Program-made: the position numbers and the translations under genes
Part shown: positions 25,401 through 45,745 of the stretch, in pieces
How the letters are laid out: each line of letters begins with the position of its first letter
Position numbering within the stretch: position 1 is the first letter of the stretch
NCBI GenBank assembly: GCA_949775045.1
Contig: OX459097.1
Coordinates: 13,474,710-13,538,709 of the forward strand
Direction of reading: 5' to 3'
From: Metridium senile
Lineage: Eukaryota; Cnidaria; Anthozoa; Actiniaria; Metridiidae
Length of the DNA: 64,000 bases
Notes under the pieces: model-generated
Database searches by the model: none
What the model was told of the DNA's origin: nothing
The model's input: only the letters and a program-made list of their open reading frames with translations

Positions 25401-28400
25401 ACCAAGAACCAAGAATGGTAGTTTGAAGCCACCAATCTAAAACCATTATGAAAATCACCATTAAATTCTTGCTCACAATTAAGACCAGTATTAGTTGTTT
25501 AGTTGGTTGTTTTAATCACTTACAGTATATAAAGCTCCTCCTAGAGGGGGTCCTGCCATGAATCCCAACCCTGAAAAGGTTTCCATGGTACCCTGAGTAA
25601 ACAAAAAACACACAATACTATTATCATATTAGAATAACAATATGGATAGTGACAATAATGAAAAAAAAGGAAGGAAGGAAGGAAGGAAGGAAGGAGGGAG
25701 GGAAGGAAGGAAGGAAGGAAGGAAGGAAGGAAGGAAGGAAGGAAGGAAGGAAGGAGGGAGGGAGGGAGGGAGGGAGGGAAGAAATGAAGGAAGTAGCTAG
25801 GAAGAAGGTGTGAGGGAGTGAGGGAGGGAAGGAGGTAGCAAGGAAGAAAGTAGTAAATATATATTACCATGACTGCTCCTAGGTTATCAGGGAATTCACC
25901 AGCAACGATAGCAAAAATAGCAGTATCTGAAAGAGCACCTCCAACAGCTGACACAATCCTCAGCAAGAAACAAAATGATATGTAGATTGCCCCTGATGGC
26001 ATGAGATCCACAAACCTACAAAACAATGGTAAATTTATTTATTACAAGATGAAGGATTATGATGATGATGGTATAGATGACGATGATCTAGTCACACAAA
26101 TGACGGTGGTGCTGGTAATAGAAATACTGATATCAATGATCATCATAATATATAACAATACGTCTATGGTACCATGTCTATGTATTGGTGATGAGGATGA
26201 CATATATTAATGATGATGATGATGATAGTGATGACGATGGTGATGATGATACATTAAAATATATGATGATATTGGTAATGATAGCTATGGTGATAATAAA
26301 TCCAATGATAATAATGATACTGTTTCAAGAAGACAAAAAAAGGAGACACTGACCCAAATAACAATTCAGCTCCTCCCATAAGTAATAACCCAGAACAAAT
26401 ACTAAAACGTGCACCAACTATAGGAAGCTGAAATAAAAAGATTAACAGTGTTTTTGTTAGTGGGAGCCCAACCTAAATTTCTCACAAATATTTTGAGCTA
26501 TTGTATTCCCTTTTTGTCCATTTAACACAGGCTGACATATCGAAATACTGCGCAATATAAATGATTAAATGATTATTTTTATTATTATTATGAAATAGTA
26601 GGTTCTGAATCCCTTGGGTCTCCTTGCCCTCGATTTCATGCGTTTCAGACCATTTCAAACAAAGCTTTTCCTAGCTATCGTGGAAATAAACATGGCCAAC
26701 GTGTGACAAAAGTCCATAGTGATATTTTCTTTTCAGTGGCTGGACTAGGACCTGCAGTACTGGAATTTGATACTGTACTATCTGACAAAAGGCATATTTG
26801 CACAGAGTAAATTGAAGTGTGTTTTCTCTTGTCAAGTGGCAATATTTTTCTACACTTTGCTTTAAAATTGTGATTTCTTTTTACTAAAAATCGAGGCTTA
26901 TTAGCCTGTGCAAATGAACTGTTTGTCAAAACAGTTCAGCGTTGCTAGATATAACAGTTACTTCAGTTGAAACTGGAGCATTTTAATAAAAAAAATGTTT
27001 TGCATTCATTCATGAATCAACTTGAATGCTCAGGTTATATAATTTATTATTAATAATATCCAAAAATTGGAGTCTTATAATTAATTACCATTTTTCCGAA
27101 AGCAGGTGATGCAACAAAGGTTACAAGAGAATAACTTCCAAAGATCAGGCCTACAACTGTGCTACTGGCTCCTTTCCCTTTTGCCTACAAGAATACAGTA
27201 CATAATATAACTCAGTAAACATTCACAAGAAATTTATAGAAGAAATCATAACTGCATGTAACAAATGTTGAAATTTGGCTGTTTGTTCTTGTTGTTTTTA
27301 AAAGTGTACTTAGTGAAAATCCTTCTTTGTTTGGAAAGAAAAGTTCTTTTTTCCTCGAGTCAGTCAAATGCTTCTAGGCGGAATTTTGGTGTTCGTCATT
27401 GAATTTCTGTGCCTATGCATCCTGCGGCACACCTCTATCCATCCACGCCATCAAGTTTCACACCTTGGCGCACAGTACAAAACAATTTGTTTCTCATTAA
27501 AATCTTTGATCAGGGACTGGTCATAAAGTATAGGGGGGGGGGTGGCCCGAAAAATTCAGAATTCCCAAGGAATGACTTTTATTGGCCCACCCTTTAGTCT
27601 ATGCATAGTTACACATAGCCCACCCCCAGGAGCCCATTACCCGGAGCCTTCAACTACCACCCCTATCTTGAGTGAACGTTTTTTACAGACCGGTCTATTT
27701 TTAGATTCATATTTCCCGCGAAAAAATTAGTGCTCTCGATGAGGTATGCAATTAAAATCCAATATGGCGGTTACGCGGCTGAAGGCGGCTGAAGACGCGA
27801 TCGTTGTAACTCAATTTTACTCGCACATCTCTCTTGATCCCCCTTTCCAGTGTCCTTCTTGTTCCTATCCAATCATTATTAAGCCTTATTTCCCGTGAAA
27901 CAATGCAGTCCTACAACAGGAAAGCTGATTTACATAGCTAACGAGGTCACTGAACTGAGCAACTGTGAAGTTACGGAATATAACTTGAGGGATCGAACAA
28001 GAATTCAAATGCGATGATAATGAAGAGGAATATATATACCGTTTGAAATAATGAAGTAAATGAAGTGTATTGCTGTGGATCAGAGCGCTGAGGATCATGA
28101 CTGTTTCCCTGAGAAATCGCCGCTTTGCTTTTTCGAGCGGCCGAGTGATGAAAATTCAACGGTCAACGATCAACGCTAGGCTGTTGTAGCTTTACGACAG
28201 AAACGTTTCCAGAGACAAAATGAGAGGCAAAAAGATCGATAGAAGAGAAGAACACCTAGGCGGAAAGTAGGGCTATCGAGGTTTCGCGTATACAAGAGAT
28301 GTTGGAAAAGCTAAGCTGCACAACCTCGCAACGAAGGAGGTTTATCGAAGCGAAGTTTTAGCAGTTTATAGTGATGCTTCGTCCCCGTTTCCCTCGTGTA

Positions 28401-31103
28401 AAGACAAGGACATTCCTCCTTTTGCATTAATTATGTCTCAATTTTGTGTGTATGTGTTTGATAATTCCACATATTGACAATAAAACTTGATAGATATATT
28501 TGATTTTGCTCAATTTGTTTGATAAAAATGTAGCAAAATTACCTGAAAAATGAAGTCTTTGCAGCTTGCCGTTCTATTGCAAGCGATGAATCTTGTATTA
28601 AAGGTTTACAATGTTCACAAGGTCCAATATAAACATGAAAACCCACGAACGTCAGCGTGTGTGGAGATGGTGGTGCAATCTGAATACCACAGGAAGCCCA
28701 ACAGTACAGAAAAGCAGAAATCGAGACTTTCAAACATTGCTGACTACCTGGTAGTGCCTAGTGAGATACAGCCAATTTCATTAAGTACTAGAAACTAGGA
28801 ACGGGAGAAAGTTGTTTTTTGGTTGTTTTGGGATAGCTGTGTTACAGATATGGCCGCGCGAAACTTAAGACGAGTACAAAACATCAAGTTAGGGGGAGGG
28901 GGAGAGGAGGGAAGGAAACGCTTGCAAACAAACCCCTGGTTTTTGAAAAACTCGTTCGTCCACGAACGCACCAATCAAAATGCTGCGTTTCGGTACTTAT
29001 GACAGCAGATTGACAGTGAGGTATGCCAGAGCACTTAAAGAGAGCATTAATATTGTGTTCGTTCAATAACACATGATAAATGGCGTCGCCTTCGTTTAGT
29101 AAAATCAATTTTGAAGAAGTTTTAACAGACATTATATCTTTCAAATCTTTAATAGTACTCGTGCTGGCAAGACTTAGCAAAGAAAAGTGCTGCGTTTTAA
29201 TAAAAGAGGCAGATCACTTTGGAATCAAGGCTCAATCGAAAGCAGAAAGTGAGATAAGTGAGGAAGGACTTGCAGCGGTTCTGCTTCTATTTGGTTCAGC
29301 CGTGGGAATTTTGAGAGATAACTTTCTAAAGCTTTCGCTGTTCCTTGAAAGCCGTGATTCCATACGAATCACACAACATAGAAACAAACTCAATGAACTA
29401 TAGCTATTCTTTGTAAATACTATCAACTGTTTGCTAAAGATCAGAATGTTATCTACAATTTGCGTTTGGATTCAAGTCTTTCTATCTTTAACGGCTATAT
29501 ATAAGCAGTGATTGTGGACGAATCACACACAATGAACTATAGAATACAATGGAATATAGAAACAAACTCAATGAACTATCTGTTTATTAGCTATTCTTTG
29601 TAAATACTATTCTATTTGGTTCAGCCGAGGGAGTTTTGAGCGATAACTTTCTATCTTGTCTTAAGACGGCGAAAGCTTTCGCCGTTCCTTGCCGTGATTA
29701 TGGACGAATCACACACTATAAAAACAAACTCAATGAACTATCTGTTTATTATTTAGCTATTCTTTGTATTAAATACTATCAACTGTTTATTAAAGATGAG
29801 AATGTTATCTACAATTTGCGTTGGATTCGAAATTTTGTATTTTTAACGGCTATAAATAAGAGTATCCGATATCTGTTTGCTTTTTAAAACTGTTGATAGA
29901 CGAGTGCCGAGCAAACGAGACAGCGGCGCCCAGCTGTGAAAGGTCATAGGGGCGTTTTTCAGAATCCCGGGGTTTGTTTGCAAGCGTTTCCTCAGCTCTT
30001 CTCCCCTCCCCCTCCCTCGTTTTTTTTGTACTCGTATTAGGTTTCGCGCGGCCATATCGGTAAAACAGCTATCCCAAAACAACCAAAAAAGCAACTTTCT
30101 CCCGTTCCCCCAAAAAGAAATGCTTTCTACGCAGGCTATTCGATAGTTTGAGCAATATTCATTCGATAATTTCTTTAGAAACTGCCTTAGCACAAACAAT
30201 TTCTTCTTCCTCGTTATCTAAATCACTGTCTTCGCTTTCTGACTCTGTATGGTACAATTCTTCTGAACTTTCAGAGGGGTTTTCACTCTCCGACTCGCTC
30301 TTGCCTTCCTCGCTTCTGTCCGCCATCTGTTTTGTTTATGTCAAAGTTAATTTATGGATATATGACCTAAGCAGAGATATCGCAATATGATTGGCTAAGG
30401 CGAAATTACTTGGCGGGAAGTCTGTTCTAAATATAGACAGGTCTGTAAAAACGTTCACTCCAAGAGGAGATAGGTAAGATGAAGGCTCCTGGTAATGGGC
30501 TCCTGCCCACCCTTATACAATGCACCACAAATACCCCCCGTGTTTTGCTTAATTTTTCATGGCCCACCCCTTTTTTCATGCTCAAAAATTATGGCCCACC
30601 CCACCTTTTTTTCCGGCCCACCCCCACCCCCCCTAGACTAGACTGGTGTGGGTACTTTTTGTCATTTTCCAAGATTTTTCAAAACATCCCTAAAACTATC
30701 TGATTGATGGTCTGTTTTTATCAGATTAATCTTAGAATGATGAACAATGAAAACAGACAAAAAAAACACCAATTTCAATCGGTCAAAAAGACAAATTCCA
30801 CAGGTAATCGACCTCCTTAATATAACATAAATTAGAAAATTAATTATCACTTACTTCGTTAGGAAAAAATGGCGACAGAACAGAAAACGATGCACAAGTA
30901 GAGAAATAAACTATAGCAAGGCAAACAACTGTCAGCTTTTTTCGCGTTGAACTCCATATTCGAGGTGGAGGAGGCTCGAGCTCTTCTTCATGACCGCCGG
31001 CTACACCGTTCGAAACAGGGTCGTGATCAGGCCCTGGAGAGACTGGAGTTCGTCTTCCCGAACTATCTCTGCTTATTTGACTTGTAAAACTTGGACGTCT
31101 CAT
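13404..31103 (-). CDS. SLC18B1: MFS transporter, vesicular polyamine transporter type
   Basis: Seventeen exons join in frame on the minus strand: 31103-30855, 27184-27089, 26427-26354, 26015-25868, 25592-25524, 25436-25349, 24674-24603, 24033-23963, 18941-18843, 17947-17850, 17264-17169, 16580-16506, 16412-16346, 15999-15973, 15880-15834, 15001-14932 and 13409-13404, about 483 aa. Matches to human SLC18B1 run throughout: SPFFPNE, GASSTVVGLIFGSY, ETFSGLGFMAGPPLGG, GFLDPTLSP and LGPTLGGAM. The first ~55 residues form a Ser/Pro/Glu-rich cytosolic tail, followed by 12 predicted TM helices; the C-terminal tail has a dileucine-like ETTKLLAD. Known: SLC18B1 exchanges H+ for spermine/spermidine in secretory vesicles. 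Intron 1 hosts a 3.1-kb transposon and intron 8 a 4.9-kb satellite. The last exon (one sense codon plus stop) is the least certain part. Confidence 0.9.
13905..14238. mobile_element. MITE built of CGAGA repeats with 6-bp TSD
   Basis: Ends AGGGGTGGCGAATG and CATTCGCCACCCCT; flanked by GAGTTT on both sides (13899-13904, 14239-14244). The interior is mostly TTCGAGACCGAGA-like units on both arms. Confidence 0.8.
14565..14860. mobile_element. TACACC-type MITE, copy 1
   Basis: TIRs of about 70 bp: TACACCTATTTCAAAAATCG, then CACTCTGAAGCCTGCAAAGG, mirrored at right. TA at both ends (mariner-like). Confidence 0.85.
15062..15760. repeat. Pentanucleotide (CTATC/CTATT)n array
   Basis: About 700 bp of TTCTATCCTATCCTATTCTA in a SLC18B1 intron. 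The 221-codon plus-strand ORF is an artefact of the 5-bp repeat. Confidence 0.9.
15973..15999 (-). CDS. SLC18B1: 27-nt microexon of SLC18B1
   Basis: Flanked by TTTAATAG and GTATTGTA on the minus strand. It encodes VLSGILAFQ and joins phase 0 exons on both sides, completing the last TM helix as in the human protein. Confidence 0.75.
16080..16190. repeat. (AAAT)n microsatellite
   Basis: Interrupted AAATAAAT tracts in a SLC18B1 intron. Confidence 0.8.
16680..17095. repeat. Purine tract (GGGAGGAA)n
   Basis: Over 400 bp of almost pure A/G on the plus strand between SLC18B1 exons; a triplex-capable composition. Confidence 0.9.
17527..17649. mobile_element. TAGCC-type hairpin MITE
   Basis: TACTCAGGCTACCCGCAGAG at left, GTAGCCTGAGTAA at right, with CTAGGTTTACC inside that recurs at 58460. 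Confidence 0.6.
18134..18535. mobile_element. MITE with AGAGGGTCGTA arms
   Basis: Left GCTGAGAGGGTCGTAAAGGG and right TACGACCCTCTGCTGAAG are inverted. Confidence 0.6.
19018..19490. repeat. (CTGG)n microsatellite with CTGTTTGAATA spacers
   Basis: Runs of CTGG units broken by CTGTTTGAATA. The LAGW-repeat ORF is compositional only. Confidence 0.95.
19490..23900. repeat. CTGA-based satellite with higher-order repeats
   Basis: About 4.4 kb of units containing GAATAACTGGCTGACGGATT and AGCTGACTGACTGACAAACT, inside SLC18B1 intron 8. A landmark (GACCAACTAACTGAGTAATT) recurs at 19931 and 20907 (976 bp). Another (TTAACAAACTTAATGAATAA) recurs at 21689, 22021, 22465 and 22797, a 776-bp higher-order period. 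Confidence 0.9.
24071..24481. mobile_element. Tigger-like MITE carrying a nested element
   Basis: Right end GACCGCTTAATAGAGGTACC plus ACTGTA matches the element at 12967; the left end is degraded. Interrupted by the element at 24126-24428. Confidence 0.65.
24126..24428. mobile_element. hAT-like MITE nested in a Tigger-like MITE
   Basis: TIR CAGGGTTCGTGCT and AGCACGAACCCTG, with AATCTAAGGAGTTTTCAAGG near both ends in the same orientation. It is flanked by TTAAT at 24121-24125 and 24429-24433, and the relative at 13013 shows the empty site. Confidence 0.8.
25000..25100. mobile_element. Foldback element with TTGTATCGG arms
   Basis: CCGTGTTGTATCGGCAGATA is mirrored as GCCGATACAACACGG. The flanking sequence to about 25330 (TTCATATTTTACCAAAATTT, AAACTTATGCAAAT) recurs near 48215-48300. 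Confidence 0.65.
25664..25850. repeat. (GGAA)n/(GGGA)n tract
   Basis: Long GGAAGGAAGG array in a SLC18B1 intron; Ser/Pro/Phe ORF opposite is an artefact. Confidence 0.95.
26050..26330. repeat. (GAT)n-rich tract
   Basis: Imperfect GATGATGATGGT units in a SLC18B1 intron. Confidence 0.85.
28541..28795. repeat. Exon-like block, copy A (inside transposon)
   Basis: 255 bp nearly identical to 31243-31496 (only a few differences seen). On the minus strand both encode a 64-codon ORF starting MKVSISAFLYCWASCG and end at TTTTTCAG|GT, a donor-like site where the homology also stops. Confidence 0.85.
29080..29403 (+). CDS. ORF inside intronic transposon, function unknown
   Basis: 107 codons beginning MASPSFSKINFEEVLTDI, moderately hydrophobic, with a CVLIKEADHFGIKAQSKAES stretch. 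Its 3' part is included in a tandem duplication (29285-29515 and 29613-29860), where the second copy is broken. Not recognised; probably encoded by the mobile element rather than the host. Confidence 0.3.
   Translation: MASPSFSKINFEEVLTDIISFKSLIVLVLARLSKEKCCVLIKEADHFGIKAQSKAESEISEEGLAAVLLLFGSAVGILRDNFLKLSLFLESRDSIRITQHRNKLNEL
30159..30326 (-). CDS. Small acidic ORF inside intronic transposon
   Basis: 55 codons, starting MADRSEEGKSESESENPSES and rich in Ser and Glu. It resembles the acidic N-terminal tails of many transposase genes. It sits just inside the right long terminal repeat of the 27513-30650 element. No transposase core follows, so it is likely a remnant of an autonomous parent. Confidence 0.35.
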   Translation of the reverse strand: MADRSEEGKSESESENPSESSEELYHTESESEDSDLDNEEEEIVCAKAVSKEIIE

Positions 31104-31242
31104 GTTTATGCTTCAAATGACTGTACCTTCAACGAAAGAAATTGGTGGAAATTTAGTTAACTTCGGTACATAACAACACACCACATCGAAGGTCAAGTTA
31201 TGCAATCAAATTCGCCATAAAAATGTCAATTTTAGTGTAAAT

Positions 31243-31496
31243 ACCTGAAAAATGAAGTCTTTGCAGCTTGCCGTTCTATTGCAAGCGATGAATCTTGTAT
31301 TAAAGGTTTACAATGTTCACAAGGTCCAATATAAACATGAAAACCCACGAACGTCAGCGTGTGTGGAGATGGTGGTGCAATCTGAATACCACAGGAAGCC
31401 CAACAGTACAGAAAAGCAGAAATCGAGACTTTCAAACATTGACACTACCTGGTAGTGGCTAGTGAGATACAGCCAATTTCATTAAGTACTAGAAAC
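31243..31496. repeat. Exon-like block, copy B (upstream of SLC18B1)
   Basis: Second copy of the 255-bp block, starting 140 bp upstream of the SLC18B1 ATG. It could be an untranslated first exon of that gene, since its minus-strand donor faces the coding exon. Confidence 0.8.
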
Positions 31497-31780
31497 GTTG
31501 TCCCCGTCAGTAGAGATTCACACTAAAACAAGTGACACGTGGGAGGGGGGAGGCGGTGGGAATCAGGTGTACATTTTTAGGGGACAGGGGGTACTCATTA
31601 TTAAAATAATCTATTATGGGAGGGGGAGGACCATTTTTTTAAGAAAGTAAACCAGCCACAAGAGGTTTTTTTTTGGAATGGTTGAGTTTATAAGTGTATG
31701 TGAACGTTTCATAGGATATTTCATTGAGATTCAAGATGAAAATATGACAAAATAATCACATATCTGATTATATGGATACT

Positions 31781-31950
31781 ATGAAAATCACTAGAGTGGT
31801 AAAATGTCTGTTGAAAATTTGGCCTTGGGGGTGTGTCTTTTTGTACCACATGACCAATTTTGAGCAAAATGATTGGCCAGAAGCGATCACATGGTACAAA
31901 AACGAGACAGAATTTCAAACGAGCATTTTACCACTCTAGTGATTTCGATA
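31781..31950. mobile_element. Foldback element
   Basis: CACTAGAGTGGTAAAATG at left is mirrored as CATTTTACCACTCTAGTG at right; TGTACCACATGACC and CACATGGTACAAAA also pair. Confidence 0.75.
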
Positions 31951-32493
31951 GTAGTATCAATGCAAACAAGTGTGTGCTGTACCCACAGGTATAACCAAAT
32001 TTTTTTGCAGGATATTATTTCCCCATTCTACGTATGTGCAGGAATTTTTTTCAACTTGCACGAATATTTTGTCATTTGTTGCTGTGCACGATTTTTTCTT
32101 TAATGCTGTGCTCAAACCACCCCCCCCCCCTCCCCCTCAAACATCTTATGGTCCACCCCTGAATAAGAACTTTTGCACAGTATCATGTATATATGTTTTC
32201 GCTCTACAAGAAAGGATACAATGACTGCACTACTCTGCTCTAGTGATATCCACAAGTTTTTACTAAATAGTGCAATATTTACATAGAGTATATTATGCCA
32301 ATTTAGTTTTGTTTCACGGATATATGTAATGATAATATAACAAACAAAAAAGGAGCAGGAATTTGTAAACAAGTTTTTACATACATATTTTATTTTATAT
32401 TAATATCCCTTTTTTACAATCAGTATTTCTGAAATCAGTTTTGAAAAAAGGTGTTTCCTTTATCATCTATCTAAATATGCAAGATTCATTATT

Positions 32494-32760
32494 AGGGACT
32501 TGTCAGAAATTAGCAGGGGGGAGGGGGGGGTGGAGTTTTGAAATGAAGTGATGAAAATTTCATGACCCTCCCAAAGTAAAGGATCATAATATCTTGACCC
32601 TACCCTATGTCACAGTGTCTTCTTTTGCACAATCCTCATTTTTGGTGGTTTATTATTTTGTGACCCTCCCTTTTTAGGTTCTTAAAAAGTGATGACCCTC
32701 CCCCAGTCTCCACCCCCCCACCCCCCCCTCCTCCCCCCTGCTAATTTCTGACAAGTCCCT
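32494..32760. mobile_element. MITE with G-rich TIRs
   Basis: AGGGACTTGTCAGAAATTAG plus CAGGGGGGAGG, mirrored at right. The tip resembles the left tip of the 27513 transposon (GGGACTGGTCATAAAGTATA). The stretch 32761-33584 up to endophilin-B shows nothing further recognised. Confidence 0.85.
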
Positions 32761-33584
32761 TATGTAAATTTGGGTTGGGATTAACATTTTTATTTATTAC
32801 GAGGATATGAGTATAAAAGGTTTTTTAACAAAATTAAATTTACATATTAATGCACTATCCAGATCAAAATCCCAATCAATTAAACCACATATGACAGAAA
32901 TGTCCCTAAAAAATCAATCCTTATTTGCTGTGCTACAGTGATTTTTCATGATTAATTTCTTTCCTTGAAAATTACTGTGTGAATATTGAAAGAGGGCCAC
33001 CCAAACAAATTTAAAAATAGATATTTTTGGAGATCAAACAAAAAACTTGTAGAGAGTTCTCAGATGTTTCTTATTCAATCTTGATCTATTGCTGTTTACA
33101 AATAACGAAAAAATCATAGCATTTTAAGCAAAAAATCAAACATATGTAGGGATTCTATTGTTCATATTCTCAATCATGATTGGATAAATCTGTTTTGGTG
33201 GACCCGGTTTCAGTAGTCCATAGTCTGTAAACTAGCACTCTTTGCAAGCTTAACAAAATTCTTGGCCTTAAAAATGATCAAGTTGCATTCAGCTAAATTT
33301 GTCTTTATTTTAGCTATAGGTAATATTGGCATTAACCAAAGTAAACTGAAAATTAAACTAGCCTTCATTGAAAGCTTTACAGAATTGTCAGTCTTAAAAT
33401 GAACAAGTTGCAGTCATTGGCATTAGTCAAGTCTGCATACAGACGTCGTCCCGCATGCATTATTGTGCACCCAAATCAGCTACACCTCAATCTTGAAGAT
33501 GGTTTATAATTATAACAATAAGTGATGTTTTTGTTACTTGTCAATAAGATATCAAATTAATGTCAAGTCTTATGTTAGTGAGTT

Positions 33585-43647
<10,063 letters not shown>

Positions 43648-45745
43648 GGTAAAAGAGGAAAAATGATTCTTTGAGACCGACATGATTTTATATTATAGCA
43701 GAATTTACACATATTAGGTACCAGACTTTCCTCTCAGACACGGTCAAATAAGCACTCAAGCGAGGCTAAAATTTTTATCAACTCAAAAATCAACCCAAAA
43801 AGTCACGCAAATTTGAAAAACATACTTTAGTTTTATTCTATAAAATAGGAGGCTTTATAGGCATTGATTTTTGCTATTATATATTGTCAATGGGAGATTT
43901 TGGGACTCTTTGAAGTGTCAGTTGCTATGTGACGTCATGTGATAATTTAGGATGTTACAAATTCATTTTGTTCTAAAGAGCAAATACAAATCAAAGTAAA
44001 TAAATGAAAATAAAAATGAATGTAAATAGACTGTAAAGACTGAAAAGATGGCTTCCTCTCAGGTAAAGCAAATGAATTTCGCTCAGTAATAGTTTGTCAA
44101 AACGTCTAAAGTCCAACCTCACCACAGGAAGCCCAAATCGCGGTATATTTATTAGGCTGGGCCACTTAAAAACTTGCAAATAAATTTTTTATTGTTTTTG
44201 TAAAAAGCCTCTTACTGATCTAAATTGAATCAACATGAAATCAAGCCCAAAATGCTCATCATAGACTTTCACTGTTTCACGAAAATAACTCGCTTGGGCT
44301 ACCTGTGGTGATATTCACGCATTTTGGTCATGTCTGGGCATGACGATTCGATAATTCAGTAGGCAGATGAGATGTTCATTTAAATTTTACCTTCTTATAA
44401 AACGATCTAACTTTTTTATATAATCAAAAAGTTTGAAATCAAAAGAAAAATACATTTTTTTCAAATAAAATATAAATAAAATATTTTAGTGTTCATATTC
44501 CAAAACAGTTCTCGAAAAGTTTATCTATCTTTTGAACGCAATTTTATGTATATATTCATTAAATGAACATTTTCACATTTTCTTGACATTTTCTTTTGTT
44601 TTTGAGGGATTCCTGTGTGCCCTACATCAAAACGAGGTAATAGTTCTCAGGTTTTCACGGTTGATTGATGTTTTCACCGCTGTTTCTAGCCAATCAGAGT
44701 CAAGCTTCAGCGTCTTCAGAGATCAACGGCTGGAATTTTGTGCATGTTTTGGTGGTGATGGAAATTGATTATGTTCATCAAATTAAGCTAATTCTTTCCT
44801 TTATTAAGTGAACTACACCTCGATGGTACATTCTACACCTAACTCTATAGGTAAGCGAGATATAACAGTTCAAAATCGAGCTTTTTGAGCTCAAAAAGAG
44901 CGCGAAATTCAATGTGATCAGAAGTTTGTTGGTCAGTGAAGTTTTACAACTTGTAAAGTTTGTCTTGCTAATTTCAAGATCTTCGTGCAAAGGATTGCAA
45001 TTAGTTAAAGTCGATTTAAGTGTTTCGAAGTGTTGATTTAAGTATTTCGAAATGGTTGTTTTGAATTGCATTCTTTTCTGTCTTTACGGTCATTGTTGAC
45101 GTGGTCGATCTCGCGCCGAGCAACATGCCATACTAATACTTGTAGTTGTGAAGGCCGGTGTTGTTGCTTGTTTTGTAAATTTTATCAGATTATTTTTTTT
45201 GCGAAATTATTCTGAATCTTTTTCAACGAACTTATTTTAATTTTACAAAGAATCAAACAAACCAAAATGGGGCAAAATGGTATAATTTTGAATGGAATGT
45301 TCATTTCAATTTGACAACTTCATTTCTAAATTTCATGCGGTATTATTAATATCTTTAAGTTTATTATTTAATAGATGTGATTATTATTTATAAACGTATT
45401 CTTAACTACTTAAAAACTTCATCAAAACCTCATCAAAACAATGATCAAATTATTTCTTCAATACAAATATTGATAAAATCAAATTAAAGCCAGAATAATT
45501 ATAGAATACCTCAATTCTCAAAAACAGCATTCAAATCAAGCCTCACTTTGACTTAATATAGCAAAAGCACCATGAGTCAGGGTGATGCTTGCAGGGCATT
45601 TAAATATGATATTAATTGCTTTTTGAGAAAGGAATATTTTTGGATTTGTTAGCCAAAATTGTGAAACCTTTAGTCAAACTAAACCTAATATTTGATAATA
45701 TTTGTTGTGATTTGATTGCAGTATTCCAAACATTTGTAATGTACA
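43648..45745. promoter_or_regulatory. Divergent intergenic region, endophilin-B / ODF2
   Basis: 2.1 kb between the two start codons. It should hold both promoters and the untranslated first exon(s) of ODF2, because its coding exon is preceded by an acceptor (GATTGCAG before 45722). It contains a MITE (44120-44311). A G+C-richer patch near 45090-45130 may mark the ODF2 transcription start. No TATA box or start site can be fixed by eye. Confidence 0.4.
44120..44311. mobile_element. CCACAGG-type MITE
   Basis: CACCACAGGAAGCCCAAATC at left and GCTTGGGCTACCTGTGGTG at right. Confidence 0.7.

Larger units (their letters stand above)
27513..30650. mobile_element. 3.1-kb DNA transposon with long nested TIRs
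   Basis: Outer arms 27513-27730 and 30413-30650 share CAGGAGCCCATTACC, GAGCCTTCA and GTGAACGTTTTTTACAGACC, with G/C runs at the tips. Inner arms 28800-28962 and 29953-30112 share GGAACGGGAGAAAGTTG, TTTTGGGATAGCTGT and GTTTGCAAGCGTTTCC. Two ORF remnants lie inside. The whole lies in SLC18B1 intron 1. No transposase recognised. Confidence 0.7.

Noticed and set aside
45112..45124. Candidate RFX X-box (CGCGCCGAGCAAC) upstream of ODF2
   Set aside because: Only the AGCAAC half fits; the other half has two mismatches. Chance match likely.
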